DNA from: an uncultured Alteromonadaceae bacterium
GTDB lineage: Bacteria; Pseudomonadota; Gammaproteobacteria; Enterobacterales; Alteromonadaceae
Length of the DNA stretch: 64,000 nucleotides
NCBI GenBank assembly: GCA_947494925.1
Contig: CANLWS010000005.1
Coordinates: 370,423-434,422, forward strand
Reading direction: 5' to 3'
Shown here: positions 40,611 through 48,773 of the stretch, in pieces
Numbering within the stretch: the first letter of the stretch is position 1
How the letters are laid out: every line of letters starts with the position of its first letter
Notes under the pieces: generated by a model
Databases searched by the model: none
Told to the model about the DNA's origin: nothing
Seen by the model: only the letters and a program-made list of their open reading frames with translations
Position numbers and translations under genes: made by a program

Positions 40611-41844
40611 TTGGTTGGTAGATCAAACTTTACTGATAAGTGTTTTCACGCTTTTCTATATTCTGATAAAACCGGCTGTACGACGTTACATAGGGGCATC
40701 CGGGCTATATGCAATGTGGGTGGTAATACCAGCGGTGCTGTTATTTACTATGCTGTCGTTTCCAAAGGCGGAAGTGTTGACTGTTTATCGTTACGTAGTG
40801 GAGGCAAAGCAGGTTGCATCGTCCATAACAGAACAGTGGATTGATTTTCACTCAGTGATCCTGCTTGTCTGGGCCCTTGTGTTTTTTACCTTGCTCCTGA
40901 CAGTACTGGTCCAGCATAGGCGTTATCTTTCCTCATTAGACCTGACCCCCTCCGAGTTGGCATTTGATGATGGAAAAGGCATTGACAGACTATCTTCTGT
41001 GCAAGTGCTTTCATCTGAGAAAGTCAGCAGTCCTTTTGTGCTTGGCTTAGTTCATCCCAAACTGGTGTTGCCGGCCGGATTCAACGGCAAATTCGACTCG
41101 GTACAAAAGCGTTTGATACTGCAACATGAAAATATACATGTGCAACGAGGTGACCTGCTCTGGAATGGGATGGGGACACTTATTTTGCTTGCGTTCTGGT
41201 TTAATCCGTTGAGTTGGCTAGCTTTCAAATTATTTCGACAATCCCAGGAAATGGCCTGTGATCAGTTAGTAGTTAAGGATCTCAATGAAGTCCAACGCCA
41301 GTCCTATGCGGCAGCAATGTTGGATTGCGCTGTTGCTGGCACAAGAATGAATTTAACCCGTCTAAACTATGGAGCAAAAGAACTTATGAAAGAAAGACTC
41401 GTATCCTTAAAAACGCATCAAAAACACAAACGTTGGAGTAATGTTGCCCTGGTTGCTATTACCTTGTCTGCCTTGTTAAGTATCAGCGTTGTTGGTGCCA
41501 AAAAACATGAACAAGCAGGCCCTGCAGGGGAGTATCCTGTTACCCGCGTTGAACCTCTTTATCCGGTAGAAGCAGCGGCCCAGGGAATTGAAGGGTCAGT
41601 GATACTCAGTTTCGATATCAATACTGACGGAAGTGTTTCGAATGCCAAAGTTGTGGAAGCCAATCCCGAGCAGGTGTTTGACAGAACTTCGAAAGTTGCT
41701 GTTGAGCAATGGACGTACAAACCAATGAAAGAGAAGCAGACAGGAATGTTGGTTCAACTGGATTACAAAATGGATGAGTCATCCAGTAAGAAAGCCAGGT
41801 TGGAAATGTCGAAAAGCAGAGAAACGATAGCGGTAGTGAATTAA
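40603..41844 (+). CDS. M56 (BlaR1-like) membrane metallopeptidase fused to a TonB C-terminal domain
   Basis: A 413-residue fusion. The N-terminal part has about four membrane helices and a zinc motif HENIH (His175, Glu176, His179) with a downstream acidic ligand in QEMACDQLV. The C-terminal part (about 310-395: YPVTRVEPLYPVEAAAQGIEGSVILSFDIN, ending WTYKPMK) is a TonB_C-type beta domain in the periplasm, where BlaR1 proteins have a penicillin-binding sensor. The signal sensed here is therefore unlikely to be a beta-lactam. It is translationally coupled to the BlaI repressor. Confidence 0.9.
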   Translation: MINWLVDQTLLISVFTLFYILIKPAVRRYIGASGLYAMWVVIPAVLLFTMLSFPKAEVLTVYRYVVEAKQVASSITEQWIDFHSVILLVWALVFFTLLLTVLVQHRRYLSSLDLTPSELAFDDGKGIDRLSSVQVLSSEKVSSPFVLGLVHPKLVLPAGFNGKFDSVQKRLILQHENIHVQRGDLLWNGMGTLILLAFWFNPLSWLAFKLFRQSQEMACDQLVVKDLNEVQRQSYAAAMLDCAVAGTRMNLTRLNYGAKELMKERLVSLKTHQKHKRWSNVALVAITLSALLSISVVGAKKHEQAGPAGEYPVTRVEPLYPVEAAAQGIEGSVILSFDINTDGSVSNAKVVEANPEQVFDRTSKVAVEQWTYKPMKEKQTGMLVQLDYKMDESSSKKARLEMSKSRETIAVVN

Positions 41845-41863
41845 CCAAGGTTTTATCATTACA

Positions 41864-41883
41864 AGCCTGCGCATAGCGGGCTT
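41864..41883 (+). terminator. Terminator after the M56-TonB gene
   Basis: AGCCTGC / GCGGGCT hairpin with loop GCATA, followed by TTCTTT; one G-U pair. Confidence 0.6.
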
Positions 41884-41922
41884 TCTTTCATCAAACCATG
41901 TGTTATATGGTTCTTCGGCCAG

Positions 41923-43170
41923 TTAACCTTGTGATTCTAATTCCGCTATTTTGCGACTATAAAATTCCTGTTCAACTGCCTTGTTCGATAATGACCTGGC
42001 GGTCTCATAATTTGCTTTTGCCATGTCAAATCTGTGCAATCGGAAATACATATCTGCTTTAGCGCCATAAAGAAGGGAGTACTTTTGCAATTGCGGTATT
42101 CGTTCACACACTTCGATTTGCCGAAGTGCCGACTCAATGTCGCGGGACATGCTGGTGGCAACGGCAGCATTGAGTTTAATTACAGGATTGGCATCGTATT
42201 CCATCAACAGATAATAAAGCCCTTCGATGTGCAACCAGTCGGTTTCCTCCGACGTTTTTGATAAGCAGTGAACGCCTTGGATCGCAGCCTGAATTTGATA
42301 GCTTCCTGGTTTGCGTGAGCTCAATGCTTGTCGAAGAATGTCATCTGCTTTCGTGATGGCTTTCTGATCCCACAAGGTGCGATCCTGATGTTCGAGCAGA
42401 ATCAGCTGTCCTTCACTGTTATAGCGTGCTTTGCGCCGGGCGAGATGAAACAACATCAACGCCTGCAAGCCAGAAATTTCAGGTTGTTCCGGTAACAAAT
42501 TTCGCAGGTTTTTAGTTAGCCGCAGGGCTTCAGTACTTAAATCTATATGATCTGAGTCTAAATCATTGTCTGGCTGATCTGCCGCATTAAATACCAGGTA
42601 AATCGTTTTCAGTACTGCAGCAAGCCGCTCCTGGAGCTGATCTTGCTGAGGGATGATAAAAGGGATAGCTGCGGTTTTCAGCTTCCTTTTTGCCCTTGTC
42701 AGTCGTTGCTCAAGAGTGCTTTTCTGCAATACCAGCGCATCAGCAATCTGCAGAGAGTTAAGACCGCAGATAGTGCTTAAGGTCAAAGGGATTTGCTTAT
42801 CTATATCCAAAGCTGGATGGCAGCAAGCAAATATCAATTTGAGTTGTTCGTCACCAAATTGAAGCTCATCCCAATCAGGTTCAACCTCTTGTTCATCCTG
42901 AATGGCAAGTGCCTGTACAAGTCGACCCTTCTGCAGACTCATTTTCTGATGACGCATCCTGTCGATCGTCTTGTTTCGTGCGACGCGGTACAACCAAGCT
43001 ATCGGATTAGCCGGTGGTCCTGATTGCCAGAGGGGTAAAGCGGCTTCCAGAGTGTCATGCCAAATCTCTTCGGCCAGACTTAAGTTGTTGGTCAATGAGA
43101 CCAGGTAAGCCAGCATTTTACCGCTATGCTCTCGGTATAGCTGTTCAAGAGGCTGGCTTTTTTGATGCAT
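41923..43170 (-). CDS. ECF42-type RNA polymerase sigma factor (DUF6596/TPR C-terminal)
   Basis: A 415-residue protein. Region 2 is at about 15-70 (EEIWHDTLEAALPLW, RNKTIDRMRHQK), region 4 at about 105-160 (LTLSTICGLNSLQIADALVLQKSTLEQRLTRAKRKLK), then a DUF6596 helical domain and a C-terminal TPR-like part (YSLLYGAKADMYFRLHRFDMAKANYETARSL). Neighbouring genes are a DGPF-motif YciI protein and a VOC protein. This is the typical ECF42 layout, with no classical anti-sigma. Start ATG 43170 is 3 bases after the YciI stop. Confidence 0.92.
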   Translation of the reverse strand: MHQKSQPLEQLYREHSGKMLAYLVSLTNNLSLAEEIWHDTLEAALPLWQSGPPANPIAWLYRVARNKTIDRMRHQKMSLQKGRLVQALAIQDEQEVEPDWDELQFGDEQLKLIFACCHPALDIDKQIPLTLSTICGLNSLQIADALVLQKSTLEQRLTRAKRKLKTAAIPFIIPQQDQLQERLAAVLKTIYLVFNAADQPDNDLDSDHIDLSTEALRLTKNLRNLLPEQPEISGLQALMLFHLARRKARYNSEGQLILLEHQDRTLWDQKAITKADDILRQALSSRKPGSYQIQAAIQGVHCLSKTSEETDWLHIEGLYYLLMEYDANPVIKLNAAVATSMSRDIESALRQIEVCERIPQLQKYSLLYGAKADMYFRLHRFDMAKANYETARSLSNKAVEQEFYSRKIAELESQG

Positions 43171-43173
43171 GGA

Positions 43174-43539
43174 CTATTCGGCCGCTGATTGATACCAAAG
43201 TGGACGCACTTCGATTGTTCCTATTTCAGCACTGGGGATCCGTGCAGCAATTTCTGTTGCCTGGTCCAGGTTGTCGCATTCCACCAGAAAGTATCCTCCC
43301 AATTGCTCTTTTGTTTCAGCAAAGGGGCCATCGGTAATCAAGGTATCGCCTTCTCGTATGCGAACAGAGGTAGCGTTTTCCACTTCCGTCAGCCTGGCAC
43401 CGCCTACATATTGTCCTTTTGCTTTCAAATCCTCTTCCAGGGCTATATAGCGTTCGATCAATTTACCTTGTTGGCTTTCATCCATGTTCAGCCAGTTTTG
43501 TTCGTCATCGTAAATCATTAAAAGATATTGCATGTTCAA
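43174..43539 (-). CDS. YciI-like DGPF-domain protein
   Basis: A 121-residue dimeric alpha-beta-barrel-type protein. It contains TDGPFAETKEQLGGYFLVE, the DGPF/YCII motif of the protein linked to ECF42 sigma factors. Proposed regulatory partner or target. It precedes the sigma factor in the same transcript with a 3-base gap. Confidence 0.93.
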   Translation of the reverse strand: MNMQYLLMIYDDEQNWLNMDESQQGKLIERYIALEEDLKAKGQYVGGARLTEVENATSVRIREGDTLITDGPFAETKEQLGGYFLVECDNLDQATEIAARIPSAEIGTIEVRPLWYQSAAE

Positions 43540-43542
43540 TCC

Positions 43543-43929
43543 TTACTCTTGCACATAGGTGAAAGCAGATAACATGGCGCCTTGAGGATCCTGGAACATG
43601 GTAAACCGGCCGACTCCAGGCACATCTGTTGGTGGTACAACAACTGTCCCTCCCAGGCTAGCGACTTTATCCGCGAAAGAATCCACATCGTCAACGGTTA
43701 TGTAGTTTCCCCAATTTGGTGGTGTTCCTGCGGCTTCTGGTGGGTGAGCCATGATTCCAGCTATTTTTTCGTCACCAACAGCTGCAACGTGATAATCACC
43801 ATCCGGCATTGGCATAGTTTCAAATGTCCAGCCGAATAACTCAGAATAAAACTTGGAAGCAGCGGCAGCATCAGTAGTCATTAATTCAAGCCAGCTAGGC
43901 ATACCATGTGTCGTCATCTTGTCAGTCAT
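43543..43929 (-). CDS. VOC-superfamily (glyoxalase/bleomycin-resistance-like) protein
   Basis: A 128-residue vicinal-oxygen-chelate fold: two beta-alpha-beta-beta-beta units. HGMPSWLELMTTDAAAASKFYSELFGWTFE lies at the start and PGVGRFTMFQDPQGAMLSAF at the end. The usual His/Glu metal ligands are not obvious, so catalysis is uncertain. It begins the VOC-YciI-ECF42 gene run. Confidence 0.88.
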   Translation of the reverse strand: MTDKMTTHGMPSWLELMTTDAAAASKFYSELFGWTFETMPMPDGDYHVAAVGDEKIAGIMAHPPEAAGTPPNWGNYITVDDVDSFADKVASLGGTVVVPPTDVPGVGRFTMFQDPQGAMLSAFTYVQE

Positions 43930-44024
43930 TTTTATCTCCTAATCGTGATTTTTTGTCATTTGACACCACTACAACGAATGACAAGTTCTAAATTCGACAA
44001 TAAATCAGGTTATCATAGAAAAAA

Positions 44025-44041
44025 GGCTACATTTAGTAGCC
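44025..44041 (-). terminator. Terminator after M16 peptidase pair
   Basis: GGCTAC / GTAGCC stem, loop ATTTA, T6 on the minus strand, 30 bases past the stop codon of the peptidase at 44071. Confidence 0.82.
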
Positions 44042-44070
44042 TTCATAAGTTGAATAGGCAGTTATTTTCC

Positions 44071-45456
44071 TTACAAGGTCAATTCCTGCTTTATATTAGT
44101 TTCTAGCATAGAACCATATTTTTTGACCTTTTCGCGAATTGCTTCTGCTTCACCAATCACCACGAATTGTAAGGCTTCTTTAGGAAAATATTTGCTGACA
44201 ATCTGCTTGGCCTTCTCTTCATCCAATTTGTTGACTTGATCATTGAATGTATTGATGTACTGCTCATTAAAACCATACACGAACATATTGGACATCAAGT
44301 CGGCCAATTGAGAAGATGTTTCAAAGTCAGGCGGGAATTGTCCTTTCACATACGCTTTGGCCGATTCCAGCGTGGTTTTATCAACGCCTTTTTTCCACAG
44401 CCGTTGATAAGTCTTGATGGCTAAATCAATAGCTTCTGTTGTGGTTTCGGTTTTAGTAAAACTGGATATGTAAAAACCGCCGCCATAACGCTTGGTGTCA
44501 AAACGACTCCTTGCACCATAGGTTAAACCTGAATTGACTCTTAATTCGTCATTTAACCAGCTGGTAAAACGTGCGCCTAAAATTGTATTGATTACCGATA
44601 CGGCAACGGAGTCTGGATTGTTGAAAGGAATACCCGGGCCGCCAATGATAAAGGTACTTTCTTTAGCATCAGATTTGTCCACCAGCAGTATTTGCGCTTT
44701 TTCCGGAGCCGGGATGTCATTAGCAACCTGACTCTTTTCAGACTTTCCTTTCCATGTTGAGAATATCGCTTCAATACGTTTAAGCATTGATTTGCTATCA
44801 AAATCACCTGCAATTACAACGGCCGCATTATCAGGTTTATACCACATTTTGTGAAATGTCTTGATGTCGTCCAGTGTGATCCCTTTTACCGTTGCAGGAG
44901 AACCATCCTGGTCGTTGGCATAAGGATGCCCCTTGTATAACACAGCATCAAAATAGGTCTTCAGCATAGCTCTCGGACTCTCCTGACGTTGAGCTAGTCC
45001 TGACAGGTAACGCGTTTTGTACTTATCGAATTCCTGTTGAGAAAACGCAGGCTGCGTAAAAGCATCAAATGCCATGGGCAATACAGTAGAGGCATCACTT
45101 TTCGCCATGGAGACAGACAGACGGCTGGACTCCAAACTTGCACTGCTGCTAATTTGTGCTCCGATAAAGTCAAGTTTTTGCTCAAAGGTCTGCTTGTCCA
45201 TTTCCTGCGTCCCGAGCAGTAACGTATCGGCTGTCATCGCTGCTAAACCGGCTTTACTGTCTTGCACTGCACCAGCTTTAACCACTATAGTGACGTCGAT
45301 CAAAGGAACTTCTTTCTGTTCCATCAAATATACAGTTAAGCCATTTTTCAACGTTGCTTTCTGGTATTTTGGCAAAGAAAAATCTGCCGCTGCAACCAAG
45401 CTTGTGGTACTGCTGAGGACGACCAGTGACATTACAAATTTACAGATCCAGTTCAT
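44071..45456 (-). CDS. M16 peptidase family protein, catalytically inactive type
   Basis: A 461-residue exported protein with a signal peptide (MSLVVLSSTTSLVAA). M16 fold repeats are clear (LKNGLTVYLMEQKEVPL, AAVVIAGDFDSKSML, NTILGARFTSWLNDELRVNSGLTYGARS). At the position of the zinc motif HXXEH it reads AAMTADTLL, with no His, so it is the non-catalytic partner of 45440-46786. The two genes overlap by 17 bases and probably encode a heterodimer. Confidence 0.9.
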   Translation of the reverse strand: MNWICKFVMSLVVLSSTTSLVAAADFSLPKYQKATLKNGLTVYLMEQKEVPLIDVTIVVKAGAVQDSKAGLAAMTADTLLLGTQEMDKQTFEQKLDFIGAQISSSASLESSRLSVSMAKSDASTVLPMAFDAFTQPAFSQQEFDKYKTRYLSGLAQRQESPRAMLKTYFDAVLYKGHPYANDQDGSPATVKGITLDDIKTFHKMWYKPDNAAVVIAGDFDSKSMLKRIEAIFSTWKGKSEKSQVANDIPAPEKAQILLVDKSDAKESTFIIGGPGIPFNNPDSVAVSVINTILGARFTSWLNDELRVNSGLTYGARSRFDTKRYGGGFYISSFTKTETTTEAIDLAIKTYQRLWKKGVDKTTLESAKAYVKGQFPPDFETSSQLADLMSNMFVYGFNEQYINTFNDQVNKLDEEKAKQIVSKYFPKEALQFVVIGEAEAIREKVKKYGSMLETNIKQELTL

Positions 45457-46786
45457 GGGTGTCCTCCTTTGAATCCAATATACCGACAGTACGATTGGCT
45501 TTGCGTAAATATTGTTTTGCTACCCGTTGAACATCTTCGGCTGTCACCTGGTTATACTTCTCCGGTGCATCAAACAGTTTCTGGTAGTCTCCGAAATAAA
45601 ACTCATAGGTACCTATGGTGTTGGCTTTACCATTAATGGTCGACATCTCTCGGTAGAAATCTACTTTGCGGCGATTTTTGACTTTCTGTAGCTCCTGCTC
45701 AGACACACCTTCTTTGACCACTTTATTTAATTCAGCAATCATTGCTTTTTCGAGTTTGTCGGCTTCTACACCCTGACCAGCAACTGCGTATATGTAAAAT
45801 AAATTCGGGTCTATCGATTCAGGTATATAAGTGAACAAACTGGTAGCCAGTTCCTGTTCAAACACCAGAGATTGCATCATTCGGGAGCTGTTTCCAGTAG
45901 CCAGGATGTCACCCAGCATTGTCAGTGCATAGTAGTCTTCGTGCTGGGTTTCCGGTATGTGGAAAACCATCATTATGTTTGGGCTGGAAACCGATTCTTT
46001 GCGTACATAAACCCTTCTTTCACCTTTTTGCTCAGGTTCTACCGTATGCACTTCGCGAGGAGGTTCCTGTGCGGGGATAGGTTCAAAGTACTGCTCTGCA
46101 AGCGCTTTAACATTATCAAACTTAACCGCTCCCACAATCACCACAATGGCATTGTTCGGGGCATAGTAGGTTTTGTGATAGTCTTTCAGGTCTTGCAAAC
46201 TCCAGTTGGCTATGTCCGAATCATGTCCGATGACCGACCAACTATAGGGGTGCGCGCGAAACGCAGACCCCTTCACCTCTTCGTGCAAGGTTCTGAAGTT
46301 AGAGTTTTCCAAACCAGTGGAACGTTCAGAGGTGACAACACCTCGTTCACTTTCCACAACAGCCGGATCAATATCAAGATATTGGATTCGATCGGCCTCC
46401 AGCTTGAACATCAATTCCAGCGCATCGGCAGGAAACCAATCAGTGTAAACGGTGGAATTCTCAGTAGTGTAGGCGTTATTCGCACCACCTGCTGCTTCCA
46501 TTGTTCGGTCAAACATTTTGGGCCCATAATTTTTGGAACCGTTAAACATCATATGCTCAAAAAAGTGGGAAAGACCCGTGGTTCCGGGATATTCGTTCCG
46601 TGAGCCCGCACGCCAGAACAAATACATGTTGGCATTAGGTATTGAGTCATCTTCCAACACCATTATTTTCATGCCGTTTTTCAACGTGAATTGTTTGACG
46701 TCAGAAGCGCTAGTTGATGCCTGAACGAATTGCGCAAACAGCAGGAATAATACCCCCGCTGTCCATTTAATTAAATACACCTTCAA
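45440..46786 (-). CDS. M16 zinc peptidase, catalytic subunit
   Basis: A 448-residue insulinase-family peptidase with signal peptide (TAGVLFLLFAQFVQA). Active-site HFFEH is at residues 74-78 (GLSHFFEHMMFNG), with a downstream VESERGVVTSE segment carrying the third zinc ligand. It ends with LDSKEDTHELDL. It precedes its inactive paralogue on the same transcript. In related genera such pairs act on periplasmic or surface peptides. Confidence 0.93.
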   Translation of the reverse strand: MKVYLIKWTAGVLFLLFAQFVQASTSASDVKQFTLKNGMKIMVLEDDSIPNANMYLFWRAGSRNEYPGTTGLSHFFEHMMFNGSKNYGPKMFDRTMEAAGGANNAYTTENSTVYTDWFPADALELMFKLEADRIQYLDIDPAVVESERGVVTSERSTGLENSNFRTLHEEVKGSAFRAHPYSWSVIGHDSDIANWSLQDLKDYHKTYYAPNNAIVVIVGAVKFDNVKALAEQYFEPIPAQEPPREVHTVEPEQKGERRVYVRKESVSSPNIMMVFHIPETQHEDYYALTMLGDILATGNSSRMMQSLVFEQELATSLFTYIPESIDPNLFYIYAVAGQGVEADKLEKAMIAELNKVVKEGVSEQELQKVKNRRKVDFYREMSTINGKANTIGTYEFYFGDYQKLFDAPEKYNQVTAEDVQRVAKQYLRKANRTVGILDSKEDTHELDL

Positions 46787-46973
46787 TCTCCCTGTTAGTT
46801 ATTTTTATTATCAGTTTATTCGGTAAGTTTACCTAGAGAAGCAGGCTGCGACCAGAACATATGGGTAATAAAAAGACCAATAGCAGCCTGATGGGATGAA
46901 AAAACATGTCGGGATTGTTGTTACTGCTAATTTTTGGTTAAATGTGAGCGCTGTTTACTTAATGTTAAGTTGT

Positions 46974-47576
46974 ATGAATACTAAAGTTGCATATCACCAC
47001 GGAAATTTGCGCCAGGCCTTGATGGAAGAGGCACTAATATGTATTCGGGAGCAAGGAGCAGACAAACTTAGCTTACGTGCGTTAGCCCGACAGGTAGGAG
47101 TGTCTCAAGCTGCACCCTATCGACATTTCGAAGATAAAGTAGCGCTGCTGTCTGCGTTAGCTAGCGATGGTTTCCATCGTCTGGCCAATGAGATGAAAGA
47201 AGCGATGGGTGATATAGAACACGATCCGGTAGGGGCTTTTCAGCGCGGTGGGCAGGCTTACATTAAGTTTGCTGAACAAAACCCTGAAACATACCGCTTG
47301 ATGTACAGCATGCCAGCTGAAGAATTCGACGATGAAGAAATGGAAAACTGCCACCATGAGGCATTCCACTTATTGGAAAAAACCGTCGACGTTGGCTTGG
47401 CTACAGGAGCGTTTAAGTCACTAAATAAAGACGCTATTGTGCTCGCCTCCTGGTCACTCGTTCATGGCTATGCCCAGTTGGTCATAGACGGGATTATCGA
47501 ATTGGATGACATCCCGGCAGAACAACAATTCCAACCCCTTGGAATGGTAATTAATACAGGTATCTTTGCAGACTAG
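46974..47576 (+). CDS. TetR/AcrR-family regulator (WHG-domain type)
   Basis: I start it at ATG 46974 (MNTKVAYHHGNLRQALMEEAL), 201 residues, since homologues begin here; the upstream ATG at 46896 adds 26 hydrophobic residues not family-like. HTH LSLRALARQVGVSQAAPYRHFEDKVALLSAL. The C-terminal domain (about 85-200) is of the WHG type (VGAFQRGGQAYIKFAEQNPETYRLMYS). The end converges with and shares a CTAG with the hydrolase gene. Confidence 0.9.
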   Translation: MNTKVAYHHGNLRQALMEEALICIREQGADKLSLRALARQVGVSQAAPYRHFEDKVALLSALASDGFHRLANEMKEAMGDIEHDPVGAFQRGGQAYIKFAEQNPETYRLMYSMPAEEFDDEEMENCHHEAFHLLEKTVDVGLATGAFKSLNKDAIVLASWSLVHGYAQLVIDGIIELDDIPAEQQFQPLGMVINTGIFAD

Positions 47577-48424
47577 TCGGGTACTAACTCGTGCAACAGG
47601 GTTTGTGGCCATAGATTTTCTGCAAATTCAGATCTGAAAAACCCCAGATGGCCGATCCGCTTAATGCCAAACTCTTTGGGTTCAATGGTGGTCAACTGTT
47701 TGTCCTGACTGCCGAACAGCGAAAATAAGCCCGATATGTTTTTGCTCGATAACATCTCGTCGTCCGCCAGGGCCACACTGCGTATTGGTACAGAAACTCG
47801 CTCAAACTTTTGTCTGATGGAGTCGTTTTCCACGCCAACGCAGTATTCCGGGTGCATACACCATTTTCGCCACTGCTGCATGACTGGTTTAGGCAAGTTA
47901 CCTACCATGCCAATCTTTTTACCGGGAAAATATCCGTACACTTTTAATAAAGCTGGCACCACAAAAAACCAGAACCACCAGACTTTCTTCTTTAACTGCG
48001 GGGCATTATGACGCCAATAGCCAGTTCCGGATGCAACTGTGATAACTTTACTGACTTTCTCTATGTCTTTGATGAGAGGGAAAATTTGCCCACCTAAACT
48101 GTGGCCTATCCAATAGGTAGGAAGCTGACCGCTTTTCACCAATACTTCAGCCAGCACTGCTGAGCAATCAATTTCTGCCCAATCAAGTATGTCGGTGTCG
48201 TAATGCTTAAGGTGACCTATCCTGGATTCACCCATTCCGCGGTAATCAAAGGTGGTGACATGAAAGCCGTGATTGCTTAACCAGGATGCAAAAGGTTGAT
48301 AATAAGATTGTGCCGCCCCCATAGCAGGCGCAAGAATAATAAAAGCTTTTATTTCGCTTTTGGGAATGAATTCCCTGATCGTTAATGGCACACCATCTTG
48401 TGTGGTTAATTCTTTTACGTTCAT
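47573..48424 (-). CDS. Alpha/beta hydrolase
   Basis: A 283-residue soluble hydrolase. It has a nucleophile elbow GHSLGG with Ser near residue 108, a preceding DYRGMGESR oxyanion region and a C-terminal His in the IGHLGFFRSEF motif. Similar to the serine aminopeptidase S33/esterase group; substrate unknown. Converges with TetR gene; the stop codons overlap through CTAG at 47573-47576. Confidence 0.85.
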   Translation of the reverse strand: MNVKELTTQDGVPLTIREFIPKSEIKAFIILAPAMGAAQSYYQPFASWLSNHGFHVTTFDYRGMGESRIGHLKHYDTDILDWAEIDCSAVLAEVLVKSGQLPTYWIGHSLGGQIFPLIKDIEKVSKVITVASGTGYWRHNAPQLKKKVWWFWFFVVPALLKVYGYFPGKKIGMVGNLPKPVMQQWRKWCMHPEYCVGVENDSIRQKFERVSVPIRSVALADDEMLSSKNISGLFSLFGSQDKQLTTIEPKEFGIKRIGHLGFFRSEFAENLWPQTLLHELVPD

Positions 48425-48773
48425 ATCGATTCGTATGTAATCATTGATTACATCCCAGCCTAGAACAGAATGTATTCACTGTCAACATGCGTAAAAAAAG
48501 GCTACTGATTAAAATCCTTCAAGTTATTTCAGGCTAAATCAGTCAAAATGCCGTTTTTCGAGCTAAATGTGCGAAATTGTTTCAGTTTTTTTGCTGAAGG
48601 GGCTTTTGATTTGTGTACTGGCGGACAATAATTAAGGATGAAGGAAATATTCAATCCTTTGCTTTGCTAGTCATCCATTGAAAAGGTGGGCAAAATCAAA
48701 ACAACGCGGATGCGGTTGGTTTAGATTAACCCCGGGGCACACTTTGAATTATAAAAACAATAGTCTGGTGTAG
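48425..48773. other. Intergenic region between hydrolase and trkH genes
   Basis: No gene, tRNA or strong terminator seen. There is a weak six-base inverted repeat around AAGGAT...ATCCTT (about 48635-48660). Presumably holds divergent promoters, but I see no convincing hexamers. Confidence 0.35.

Noticed and set aside
45872..46603. 243-codon open frame on the plus strand
   Set aside because: Antisense to the M16 catalytic gene whose zinc motif and signal peptide are clear; its own translation has no recognisable features.
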